From: Candidatus Neomicrothrix sp. UBA6944
GTDB lineage: Bacteria; Actinomycetota; Acidimicrobiia; Acidimicrobiales; Poriferisodalaceae
NCBI GenBank assembly: GCA_002448715.1
Contig: DJZU01000059.1
Span: forward strand, 1-22,400
Direction: 5' to 3'
Length of the DNA stretch: 22,400 nt
Shown here one piece after another: positions 14,614 through 21,965 of the stretch. The position numbers and the translations under genes were made by a program. Positions within the stretch are counted from its first letter, which is position 1. Each line of letters opens with the position of its first letter. A model generated the notes under the pieces. That model saw only the letters and a program-made list of their open reading frames with translations, made no database searches and was not told where the DNA came from.

Positions 14614-14618
14614 TTTCT

Positions 14619-15389
14619 ATGGCATCTCTACGACTAGTTCCACTTGAGTGCGGTTGGCTGTCGACTGCAGCCTCGTCTGTGGTCGCTGGGCTAGATGGGA
14701 ACGTGGAGTTACCTATACCGAGTTGGTTAGTCGTTCACCCCAGTGGCCAGACTGTGTTGTTTGACACTGGACTGCATCATGAACTGGTAGATGGGGTCGG
14801 TGCCAGATATCCATTGATGGCTCGCCAATTTGAGTCTCGCTTTGCTTCTGAAGACAAGGTTTCTGAACGCCTTCAACGGGTTGATATAGATCCATCGGAA
14901 GTGACCAACATCATCTTCAGTCATCTACATTTCGATCATTGCGGTGGTACGTCTTTAGTGCCTAACGCTCGCATCATTGTTCAAGAGGCTGAATGGAAGT
15001 CAGCTCATCACCCCAAATTGATTGAATATGAGGTCTACAACCCTGCCGATTTCGAGATGGGTCATGATGTGTTGAAGGTTGACGGAAACCACGACGTCTT
15101 TGGGGACGGTTCAGTCATCTGCATTCCAACTCCTGGACACACAGCTGGCCACCAATCGCTTCGAGTGAACTTGGAGAGCGGCCCTGTCATTTTGACGGGT
15201 GACTGTGTTTATTGGGAGCAAGTGCTGGAAGAAATGCTGCTTCCGCCTTTTGGTTTTGACCACGATATGCAGTTGGATTCGATGCGGATGCTCAAACAGC
15301 TAAGGGACGAACAAGGTTGTCGACTTCTCTACGGTCACGACGAGTCTCAATGGGCCAACCTCAGTCAGTCTTCTGCAGGCATAACCTGA
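14619..15389 (+). CDS. N-acyl-homoserine-lactonase-like metallo-beta-lactamase fold hydrolase
   Basis: MBL-fold enzyme of 256 aa. The dinuclear zinc site is complete: SHLHFDH (His102, His104, Asp106, His107), PGHTAGH (His174), GDCVYW (Asp195) and a C-terminal YGHDESQW His. Overall layout and length match the AHL lactonase (AiiA) branch, which opens the homoserine lactone ring, including FDTGLHH near the N-terminus. The same branch also includes other lactonases and esterases, so the quorum-quenching assignment is only a possibility. It has its own start region 45 nt after the amidase. Its last 25 nt overlap the 3' end of the GNAT gene on the other strand. Confidence 0.85.
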   Translation: MASLRLVPLECGWLSTAASSVVAGLDGNVELPIPSWLVVHPSGQTVLFDTGLHHELVDGVGARYPLMARQFESRFASEDKVSERLQRVDIDPSEVTNIIFSHLHFDHCGGTSLVPNARIIVQEAEWKSAHHPKLIEYEVYNPADFEMGHDVLKVDGNHDVFGDGSVICIPTPGHTAGHQSLRVNLESGPVILTGDCVYWEQVLEEMLLPPFGFDHDMQLDSMRMLKQLRDEQGCRLLYGHDESQWANLSQSSAGIT

Positions 15390-15964
15390 TCAGATTGCAA
15401 GCTCATCCATAGTTGTTTCGGCATGCGGTACAGGACGTGGCGGCTCAAATCACTGTCAGGGTCAAACATTGGATGAACGAAGTCATCTTCCGAGTTTCGA
15501 ATCATTCCAAGCCGCTCCATCACAGCTATAGACCGAGCATTCAAAACTGAAGCGAAGGAAAGCACTTCTTCAATATCTAGTTGATTGAAGCCGTAGTCCA
15601 GAATCCGGTGCGCTGCTTCACTTGCATAACCCATTCCCCAATAGTCACGCCCCAGACGCCAACCGATATCTAGACACGGCGTGAACGTTGCGTTCCATTG
15701 AGGAACGGATAAACCTGCGAAACCGATAAATAAGCCCTGGTCTTGATCCGCAGACCGAACTTCTATGGCCCAAAATCCAAATTCTCGTTCTTCAAGACCT
15801 AACTGCACTGTTTCTGCATACAGATCACTTTGGTCCGTGCTTAGAACCGAAGGAAAGTACCTCATGACTTCAGGATCCGAGTTCATCAACGCAAACGGGA
15901 CTCGATCGGCAGGAATCCAGTGACGCAAAATCAAACGAGGAGATTGAAGCTCGGGCGCCGGCAT
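15365..15964 (-). CDS. GNAT-family N-acetyltransferase (RimJ/RimL-like)
   Basis: Acetyl-CoA-dependent N-acetyltransferase of 199 aa from the RimJ/RimL branch, whose members acetylate protein N-termini or small amines. It begins with the typical LQSPRLILRHW strand. The acetyl-CoA pyrophosphate loop is GRDYWGMGYASEA, and the later SVLNARSIAVMERLGM segment is characteristic of the group. The acceptor is unknown. The ATG lies 4 nt after the stop of the COG3618 amidohydrolase, making it the last gene of the minus-strand operon. It overlaps the lactonase-like gene tail-to-tail by 25 nt. Confidence 0.88.
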   Translation of the reverse strand: MPAPELQSPRLILRHWIPADRVPFALMNSDPEVMRYFPSVLSTDQSDLYAETVQLGLEEREFGFWAIEVRSADQDQGLFIGFAGLSVPQWNATFTPCLDIGWRLGRDYWGMGYASEAAHRILDYGFNQLDIEEVLSFASVLNARSIAVMERLGMIRNSEDDFVHPMFDPDSDLSRHVLYRMPKQLWMSLQSDQVMPAED

Positions 15965-15968
15965 GTCC

Positions 15969-16970
15969 CTACTTATTCAAACGATAAAACCGACGGGCAC
16001 TGCCAGAGAACAGCTCACTTCTTTCCGCTCGACTCCAACCAGCTTCGTCTGCGATCCGCTGGAAAGCATTAAATAAAACCGTGTAGGAACAGCCTTGTTT
16101 GTCGACAGGGAAGTTGCTCTCAAACATGCATCGATCGGGACCGAACGTATCGACACAATGCCGGATGTCCTCACTCCATAGCTCGGCGACATGTTCAGAG
16201 CTTGGAGCCTCAGGCAAACGATTCAAGCCGACTCCGTAAATGCTCATTCCTATTCCACCGATCTTGACCATCACCTGCTCATGTTCCGCGAGTGCCTCAA
16301 GAGCTGGCCTGAGATTGGCACGAACTTCATCTCGAGCGCCAGCGTAAGGCCCAATTCCCAGCGGCCCGCCTAAGTGGTCAAGCACCACAGGCGTATCGGG
16401 CACAGCTTTTGTTAGGTCTATCAACTCTTCAACTTGAGGGTGAAACATCCATGCGTCGAAGCTGAAACCCATTTGGCCGAGTTTGGCGAATCCTGCACGG
16501 AAATCCGAATGACTTAACAAACCTGGAGGCGGTTTAGTGTGTGATTCGCGGATCTGGTCACTGGCATCCCATGCATTCGCATGGCGAATACCTCGAAATC
16601 GACCACCACCAGCAGCCTCTTGGGCAGATAGGACTTCTTCAACCGCTTCACCTCTAGTCAAATCAGCAAACCCTACGATTCCTGCAATCTCTGCACCATC
16701 AGTTTCCATCGACAACTCGGCTTGCTGTCGAACGAACTCGATTTCTCCGACAGGCCGAAGGTGTTCGGGCCCGTTGTCTTTGTACTCGGCGCTGCACTCA
16801 ACAAACACTGTTTGTACCACGTTGTGACTTGAGCCTGTATCCAAGTGGAGATCCGGTAAGAGATAAGTCCCTGTCGGGAAGTCCCACAAGTGGTGATGTG
16901 GGTCGACTATTTCTTCAAAGGGGTCGATCGATTCTTCAATCGTGCTGGCTAGCCACTCAGATTTATCCAT
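15969..16970 (-). CDS. Amidohydrolase, COG3618 (2-pyrone-4,6-dicarboxylate hydrolase/fuconolactonase-like)
   Basis: TIM-barrel lactonase/amidohydrolase of 333 aa. The metal-site elements are VDPHHHLWD (H-x-H near the N-terminus), VVLDHLGGP (His) and CMFESNFPVDK near the C-terminus. GRFRGIRH is another family hallmark. Members hydrolyse lactones such as 2-pyrone-4,6-dicarboxylate or sugar lactones; which one applies here is unknown. The start is set at ATG 16970, close to the H-x-H as usual. An in-frame TTG at 17018, 3 nt after the phosphoesterase stop, would add 16 residues and cannot be excluded. It lies between the phosphoesterase and GNAT genes in one operon. Confidence 0.86.
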   Translation of the reverse strand: MDKSEWLASTIEESIDPFEEIVDPHHHLWDFPTGTYLLPDLHLDTGSSHNVVQTVFVECSAEYKDNGPEHLRPVGEIEFVRQQAELSMETDGAEIAGIVGFADLTRGEAVEEVLSAQEAAGGGRFRGIRHANAWDASDQIRESHTKPPPGLLSHSDFRAGFAKLGQMGFSFDAWMFHPQVEELIDLTKAVPDTPVVLDHLGGPLGIGPYAGARDEVRANLRPALEALAEHEQVMVKIGGIGMSIYGVGLNRLPEAPSSEHVAELWSEDIRHCVDTFGPDRCMFESNFPVDKQGCSYTVLFNAFQRIADEAGWSRAERSELFSGSARRFYRLNK

Positions 16971-17021
16971 GTCGATACTTTCTAGACAGATACCGGGAAC
17001 ACTGGAGACGCTAGTCAACCT

Positions 17022-17600
17022 TCACCAAGGTCGCCCCCAAGTTTCCCAATCGAACGCTTCAATGCCATCTTCGGTGAGCTTCCATATCGAGGCTTCAACG
17101 TCACCATCAACAATGTCAAGAAAGCCGATGGTGCCCAGTTGAACTGAAAGGTTGTGCGGGAACGTGGGTGACCCAGGGTTGACACAAAGGACTCCGTCAA
17201 TAGTGGTGATGTGTTCAACGTGAGTGTCGCCGTACACCACAACATCTAGGGTCGGCAGGTCAAAGTGCCTATCGATCGCATCTAAAACCCCATAGGTTGG
17301 CAGCTCAGGGATAGGCATGTGATGAGTTAATCCCACTTTCAAATGTTCGAAGGTGTGAACCCAAGATGACGCCAACAGTGGGTGCTCCGGTTGAACTTCA
17401 CGACCTGATGAACCATCATCCCCATTTCCTCGCGCCGCCCAGGTAGGCGCTATTTGGTGAAGTTTCTCGATGACCGAAATCTCGTAAATATCTCCGGCAT
17501 GCAAAATCGCTTCACAATCTCCAAACGCTTCATACACCTGGGGCCATAGCTCCGAGCCAGCCTCGGGAATATGGGTGTCAGAAACTAGACCAATCCGCAT
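17022..17600 (-). CDS. YfcE-like calcineurin-superfamily metallophosphoesterase
   Basis: Small dimetal phosphodiesterase of 192 aa (YfcE/MJ0936 group). Metal-binding motifs in order: GLVSDTHIPE (Asp8, His10), HAGDIYE, ARGNGDD (the usual GN-D), LTHHMP and VVYGDTHVEH. The last motif has Asp where the family normally has His (GHTH), so the second metal site may differ. The ATG at 17600 gives the standard MRIGLVSDTH start and has AAGGA 7 nt upstream. An in-frame start at 17675 would add 25 atypical residues and lies inside rsmB. It begins 10 nt after the rsmB stop. The natural substrate is unknown. Confidence 0.88.
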   Translation of the reverse strand: MRIGLVSDTHIPEAGSELWPQVYEAFGDCEAILHAGDIYEISVIEKLHQIAPTWAARGNGDDGSSGREVQPEHPLLASSWVHTFEHLKVGLTHHMPIPELPTYGVLDAIDRHFDLPTLDVVVYGDTHVEHITTIDGVLCVNPGSPTFPHNLSVQLGTIGFLDIVDGDVEASIWKLTEDGIEAFDWETWGRPW

Positions 17601-17610
17601 GAACCCATCC

Positions 17611-18738
17611 TTACTGTCGCCTTCTCCATTGAAAAACTGCCATCCCATCAGTTCCATGGTCATGAGGAAGGACAAGACCTCCTTGGTGATGTTGACGCCA
17701 CGGGGGTTGAGTCAAGGGGATAATTTCAGCATTGCGCTGCCTGGCATCAAATTCGAGTGGCACTTCAACTGTTTCTTCTCTTGTAACGGTGCAAACGCTA
17801 TAAGTCAGCACTCCCCCAGGGCGCAGCAGACGAAACGCCTCATCCAACAATGCTGCTTGGATAACTACGAGACGCTTGATCGCTTCCTCAGAAATCTGCC
17901 AGCGAGAATCGCTTCGCCGGCCTAAGGCACCGAGGCCGCTACATGGAGCATCAACTAAGACTGCATCCGCGGAGCCATCGCGAAACGGCGCCTCAACGCC
18001 ATCACCCACCACAACTTGCGTATCCGGCCGATATTTCTGAACTACTTCTTGTAGCACTCTGGCGCGAGAAGGGTTGAGTTCATTGGCCAACACCGGTGAC
18101 CAATGCGCACCGAGCGCCGTAGTTTTTCCTCCAGGCGCTGCGCAAAGATCAATGAGTCGCCCCCCGCTGTGACCGGCAGCATTAATTACTTCACCTACCC
18201 ATTGAGAGGCTTGACCTTGGACATAACCATCCGATCTGGGGTCTGGCCGCTCGGGTGTGTTCATCGCTATAAGAGAGTCGCGACCCGCCTCACCCCAGCT
18301 ACCCACGTACAGATCCCAGATCCAATCTGGGTAGCTGAACTGAATAGCTTCACTGGGCCATATCGCATCACTCTGCGCGACCTTTCTTAGGACAGCATTA
18401 ACTAAACCCCGTGCTCTTCGGGGAGCTACTGCGACCGTATCGTTGACGGCGGCGTGAGGTGGGGTCCCGAGGTGCAGGAGCTGATGTGCACCCATTCGCA
18501 GTGCCGAACGAACATCCTCATCTAATTTTCGTTCTATAAACGGCTCCAAGGCGTGATCCAAGGCCCGACGCATGCGAGTCGTTCCTTGAACCAGTTCCGT
18601 GGTAAAAGCCCTATCTCTAACGCTTAGGGTCCTCCCCTCTTCAGATAGTGCCGTTGCGAGGACGTCGTTGGCCCGTGCCCCTTTGCTGATTTGAGTCAAT
18701 ACCCGAACGGCTAATTGTCGGCTAGTTATTGACCTCAC
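17611..18738 (-). CDS. rsmB: 16S rRNA (cytosine-967-C5)-methyltransferase-like, RsmB/Sun family
   Basis: SAM-dependent m5C RNA methyltransferase, 375 aa. It has an N-terminal NusB-like RNA-binding domain (about 1-140: SRQLAVRVLTQI, then RMGAHQLLHLGTPPHAAVND) and a C-terminal Rossmann domain. Catalytic elements are CAAPGGKTTALG (about 199-210), DAPCSGLGALGRR with Cys266 and YSVCTVTREE with nucleophile Cys316. The linker between the domains (about 160-180) is short. That makes the protein smaller than the roughly 430-470 aa of common RsmB, apparently lacking part of the N1 subdomain. Its GTG overlaps the fmt stop (GTGA), so it is coupled to fmt. Confidence 0.92.
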   Translation of the reverse strand: MRSITSRQLAVRVLTQISKGARANDVLATALSEEGRTLSVRDRAFTTELVQGTTRMRRALDHALEPFIERKLDEDVRSALRMGAHQLLHLGTPPHAAVNDTVAVAPRRARGLVNAVLRKVAQSDAIWPSEAIQFSYPDWIWDLYVGSWGEAGRDSLIAMNTPERPDPRSDGYVQGQASQWVGEVINAAGHSGGRLIDLCAAPGGKTTALGAHWSPVLANELNPSRARVLQEVVQKYRPDTQVVVGDGVEAPFRDGSADAVLVDAPCSGLGALGRRSDSRWQISEEAIKRLVVIQAALLDEAFRLLRPGGVLTYSVCTVTREETVEVPLEFDARQRNAEIIPLTQPPWRQHHQGGLVLPHDHGTDGMAVFQWRRRQ

Positions 18739-19628
18739 TTGCCCAAATACGTTTCATCTCCGAGGCGAGCGCCATTGACCCAATCCACAGCGTCTAACCG
18801 CGACTTTCCCTCTGGTTGCACCACTAAAAGCTGCAGTAAGTCTCTGCCTGTGCCGACCACGTCTTTGGTTAATTTTCCCGCTTCGCTTTCACCCTCAATA
18901 ACTTTTACTTGGTGCACCTTCAGCGAAGATGAATTAATCGTCGTCCAGGCACCACCTACTCGAATTAGACGGCTCAGTTCAGCTGCTGAGAGTGTCCAAT
19001 CAAGCTTGAGATCTGATCTAAACAATTTTTTGGCAATGGTCGCGTTGCCTTCTTGAGGCTTGGGGTCGCGTAACCCATCTTGCAAGGCTGATAGGAGTTC
19101 TCCGGCTCCTAAAACTGCTAGTTGTTCGGTCAGTTCAGAAGCTGTGACCTGTTCATCGATTAGTACTTCTCGTTTTCTGTAGATCGGGCCCGTGTCCAGT
19201 TCCGGCTCCAGACCCATGATGCACACTCCGGTCCTTTGGTCGCCCGCAAGAATGGCGCGTTCAACTGGCGCCGCTCCCCGCCATCGAGGCAGTAAGGAGA
19301 AGTGGACGTTAACCATCGGTAACTTCATTAAGAACTCGCTACTAATTAGTTGGCCGTAGGCGACCACAACTCCGCAATCAGCCTTCACCGACAAAGCGTC
19401 TGATATCTGATCCGTCACTGGTATACCAAGATCTAGGGCCATCTTCTTCACCGGGGTAGGAGAAGGTGCTGCCCTTCGAGTTCGACGTCGATCGGGCATC
19501 GAAACCACTAATGGGATTTCAAATCCTGACTCAGCCAAGGTCACCAACGAAGGGACTGCAGCTTCTGGACTGCCGAAATAGATCAGAGAACGTGGATGTT
19601 CAGGGGGTGCAGGCAGAGCGGTGCTCAC
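18735..19628 (-). CDS. fmt: Methionyl-tRNA formyltransferase
   Basis: Formylates initiator Met-tRNA using 10-formyltetrahydrofolate. At 297 aa it is slightly shorter than the 310 aa norm. The N-terminal transferase domain contains IYFGSPEAAVPSL, GVVVAYGQLIS, and the catalytic residues Asn107 and His109 (NVHFSLLPRWRGAAP) and Asp145 (ELDTGPI). A C-terminal tRNA-binding barrel (about 205-295) follows. GTG start overlaps the def stop by 4 nt (GTGA), and its own stop overlaps the rsmB start the same way. def and fmt act as an opposing pair on N-formyl-Met. Confidence 0.95.
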   Translation of the reverse strand: MSTALPAPPEHPRSLIYFGSPEAAVPSLVTLAESGFEIPLVVSMPDRRRTRRAAPSPTPVKKMALDLGIPVTDQISDALSVKADCGVVVAYGQLISSEFLMKLPMVNVHFSLLPRWRGAAPVERAILAGDQRTGVCIMGLEPELDTGPIYRKREVLIDEQVTASELTEQLAVLGAGELLSALQDGLRDPKPQEGNATIAKKLFRSDLKLDWTLSAAELSRLIRVGGAWTTINSSSLKVHQVKVIEGESEAGKLTKDVVGTGRDLLQLLVVQPEGKSRLDAVDWVNGARLGDETYLGK

Positions 19629-20152
19629 GGCAATGCAATGTCGGCTCTAGTTACGAAATCTGGCTGCTGGGAACTCTGAATGTTGCGCCAATGGCGGAGC
19701 GCTGCCTTGCGCTCATCGCGTTCCAAGTGGTCAAGAAGAAGTACTCCGTCTAAGTGGTCCAGTTCATGCTGGAACAATCGCGCCAGCAACTCGTCGGCCT
19801 CTATTGAAACTTCGTTGCCCTCTAGGTCGCGTCCAACTAAGTGAACTTCTTTCGGGCGAATAATTTCAAAAGACAATCCCGGAACTGACAAACAACCTTC
19901 TTGGAAGCTCCATTCACCATCGGAATCAACGATTTCGGGATTGACCAGGGTTTGCGGGCCTTCCCCAATGTCATATACAAATAGCCGTTTTTGGATTCCT
20001 ACTTGGGGTGCCGCCAGCCCGATTCCCTCAGCCTGATACATCGCTGGGACCATATCTTCGACCATCTTGGCAATACGGCCGTCAATGTCTTCAATTAAAG
20101 CGGCTGTTTGCCGGAGAACTGGATCTCCCATCAGACGTATCTGGTAACTCAT
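19625..20152 (-). CDS. def: Peptide deformylase
   Basis: Removes the formyl group from the N-terminal Met of new proteins at the ribosome. From the ATG at 20152 it is 175 aa. All three metal/active-site motifs are present: GIGLAAPQVG (about 43-52), EGCLSVPG with the metal-binding Cys87 and QHELDHLDG with His129, Glu130 and His133. The ATG gives the standard MSYQIRLMGDPVLR start. A GTG at 20182, directly after the priA stop, would add 10 residues and is an alternative, since neither start has a good Shine-Dalgarno sequence. Confidence 0.94.
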   Translation of the reverse strand: MSYQIRLMGDPVLRQTAALIEDIDGRIAKMVEDMVPAMYQAEGIGLAAPQVGIQKRLFVYDIGEGPQTLVNPEIVDSDGEWSFQEGCLSVPGLSFEIIRPKEVHLVGRDLEGNEVSIEADELLARLFQHELDHLDGVLLLDHLERDERKAALRHWRNIQSSQQPDFVTRADIALP

Positions 20153-20182
20153 AACGTGTTCTAGGTTACCGGCGTTAGACAC

Positions 20183-21916
20183 TCAGGCTCTAAGCGGGTT
20201 GATTTCAATTCGGAGCCTCCCTGAGGGTCGATCTACATTTTTCAAAAAGCCCACTAATTCTTGTCGGTCATCACAACGTATCCGCCATCTGTTTTCGCTG
20301 GCAGGTCTTATTTCTAAGCTTTCCTGGCTACCTAACCGTTGAATGAACTCATCGGCGGACTCTCCTGAAATTATCGCCCAATGCGCTTCAGGAGGCTGTC
20401 GAAGCTCCCTCCGCACCTCTAATTCGCTCCGCGCTAATGATCCAGGATCTGCGTTGACCGCCGCCTGCAGCACAGGGTGTTGAGGGATTCGCGTCTGAAT
20501 CAAAACACGACCACCTTTTTCGCGTCTGCCTACTACACGAGCAGCTTGAATTAGTAGAGACATGGCTTCTTCGCCTGCTCTATAACGCGGCGCTAAGAGT
20601 TCCTGATCAAAGTCTAAAAATGCCACCGTGTCGGCTTTCTCAACTCGGTGCAGTACCGCTTCAGTGCCGACGTACAACTCTGCAGCTTTCGGTAAAGATT
20701 CGGTAGTCGCTGTCACTTCAACCACCGGTCGACGAGAGAGACGTTCCAATTCTTGAGCAACACCGGTTACACCCAACTTGGCTCGTCGAAATTTCGTTGA
20801 TGAACACTCTGAACACACCGCGGGTCTTTCATCGCCATCAACGGGGTGGACGAGCCGATCTCCTTCTAATCCCAAAGGTTTACCAGTCTCCTCCGATCGA
20901 GCTAGCTCGCCGCATTGAGCGCAGTAGGCAAAGCGGGCTCGTCCTTTTCGATTCAAGACGCAAACGATTTGACGACCAGTGCTTAACGCTCGAGACAGTT
21001 CCTGCGAACACCACGAACCTGCAGAGGGTTTTTCATCTCGAAGGTCGATCAGATCAAAAATGGGCCATCCCGCTCGTTCAGTAGCCCTATCCGCCGTCAA
21101 TAACGGAGCTCCGCAGGTAAGTGCCTCTAAAGACGGTGCTGGAGACGCTATTACCCAACGAGCACCGTCTCGTTTCGCCCGCTCTAAAGCTACGTCACGG
21201 GCATGCCACGTTGGAGCCGCCTCTGATTGGTAGGACTGGTCTTGTTCATCGAGAACTAAGACTGCGTCTAGCTCCGTAATGGGCGCCCATGCGGCCGATC
21301 GTGTACCTATGGTCGTTGTTCCACCTGCTGAAATTCGCCAGTCTCTAGGATGCAGCGCTATATCGACCCCTGCGCGCTTCATAGCTAAGGCGAGGTGTTG
21401 CGCCCTAGCCAAAGTCGGGACGAGCACTAGTGCCCGCCCGTGAGATGCAGCAGCGATCGCCAGCGAGAAGTCATCACTCAATGGGGGCGTCCGTACCACC
21501 GCTCCTCCTCGCCCGAACGCCTCCGCAGCTAAGTTGTTGGTCGCCGTAGCCGGAAAAGGGCGACCGGTACCCGGAGCTATAGACGGAACGATGCGACTAT
21601 GGGTCGCTGTTCGTAAAAAGTGCACTCTGCTACCTAGCCACTGTTGACTCGCCCACGTGGCCAATTCAACGAGCTCAGCAGGAGGTCCGACACTACTGAC
21701 TTTCTTTACCTCGCTTAGTTTGACCCCCTTCGGAGGGGTGACATCCAGAGCAGTAATCCACCCTTTCACCCTGCGGCCTCTGAGATCGATGCGTACCACC
21801 GTTCCCACGCAGATGGGAACAGCGGGTGAAGCGTCAATGACATTGTCCGACAGCAAATAGTCGAACTCCTTATCGACAGCTGGTTCGTCAGGAAGAACTC
21901 GAACTACTCGGGGCAC
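20183..21916 (-). CDS. priA: Degenerate PriA-type primosomal protein N' without helicase motifs
   Basis: PriA homologue of 577 aa; E. coli PriA is about 730. The N-terminal DNA-binding domain (about 1-105: VDKEFDYLLS, GTVVRIDLRGRRVKG) and the overall helicase fold can be followed. However, there is no Walker A (no G-x-GKT in the 140-165 region), and the DEEH box reads DEQD (223-226: VLDEQDQSYQSEAAP). The zinc region keeps only two CxxC pairs (Cys332/335, Cys368/371), enough for one metal. Actinobacterial PriA proteins are already known to lack helicase motifs, so this is a lineage trait rather than a pseudogene, and the reading frame is intact. It probably has a DNA-binding or scaffolding role in replication restart. 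GTG start, 49 nt after metK. Confidence 0.9.
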   Translation of the reverse strand: MPRVVRVLPDEPAVDKEFDYLLSDNVIDASPAVPICVGTVVRIDLRGRRVKGWITALDVTPPKGVKLSEVKKVSSVGPPAELVELATWASQQWLGSRVHFLRTATHSRIVPSIAPGTGRPFPATATNNLAAEAFGRGGAVVRTPPLSDDFSLAIAAASHGRALVLVPTLARAQHLALAMKRAGVDIALHPRDWRISAGGTTTIGTRSAAWAPITELDAVLVLDEQDQSYQSEAAPTWHARDVALERAKRDGARWVIASPAPSLEALTCGAPLLTADRATERAGWPIFDLIDLRDEKPSAGSWCSQELSRALSTGRQIVCVLNRKGRARFAYCAQCGELARSEETGKPLGLEGDRLVHPVDGDERPAVCSECSSTKFRRAKLGVTGVAQELERLSRRPVVEVTATTESLPKAAELYVGTEAVLHRVEKADTVAFLDFDQELLAPRYRAGEEAMSLLIQAARVVGRREKGGRVLIQTRIPQHPVLQAAVNADPGSLARSELEVRRELRQPPEAHWAIISGESADEFIQRLGSQESLEIRPASENRWRIRCDDRQELVGFLKNVDRPSGRLRIEINPLRA

Positions 21917-21965
21917 ACGCCCATTGTGCTTGACGGGTGAGACTTCAACGAATCAAGTACGGATT

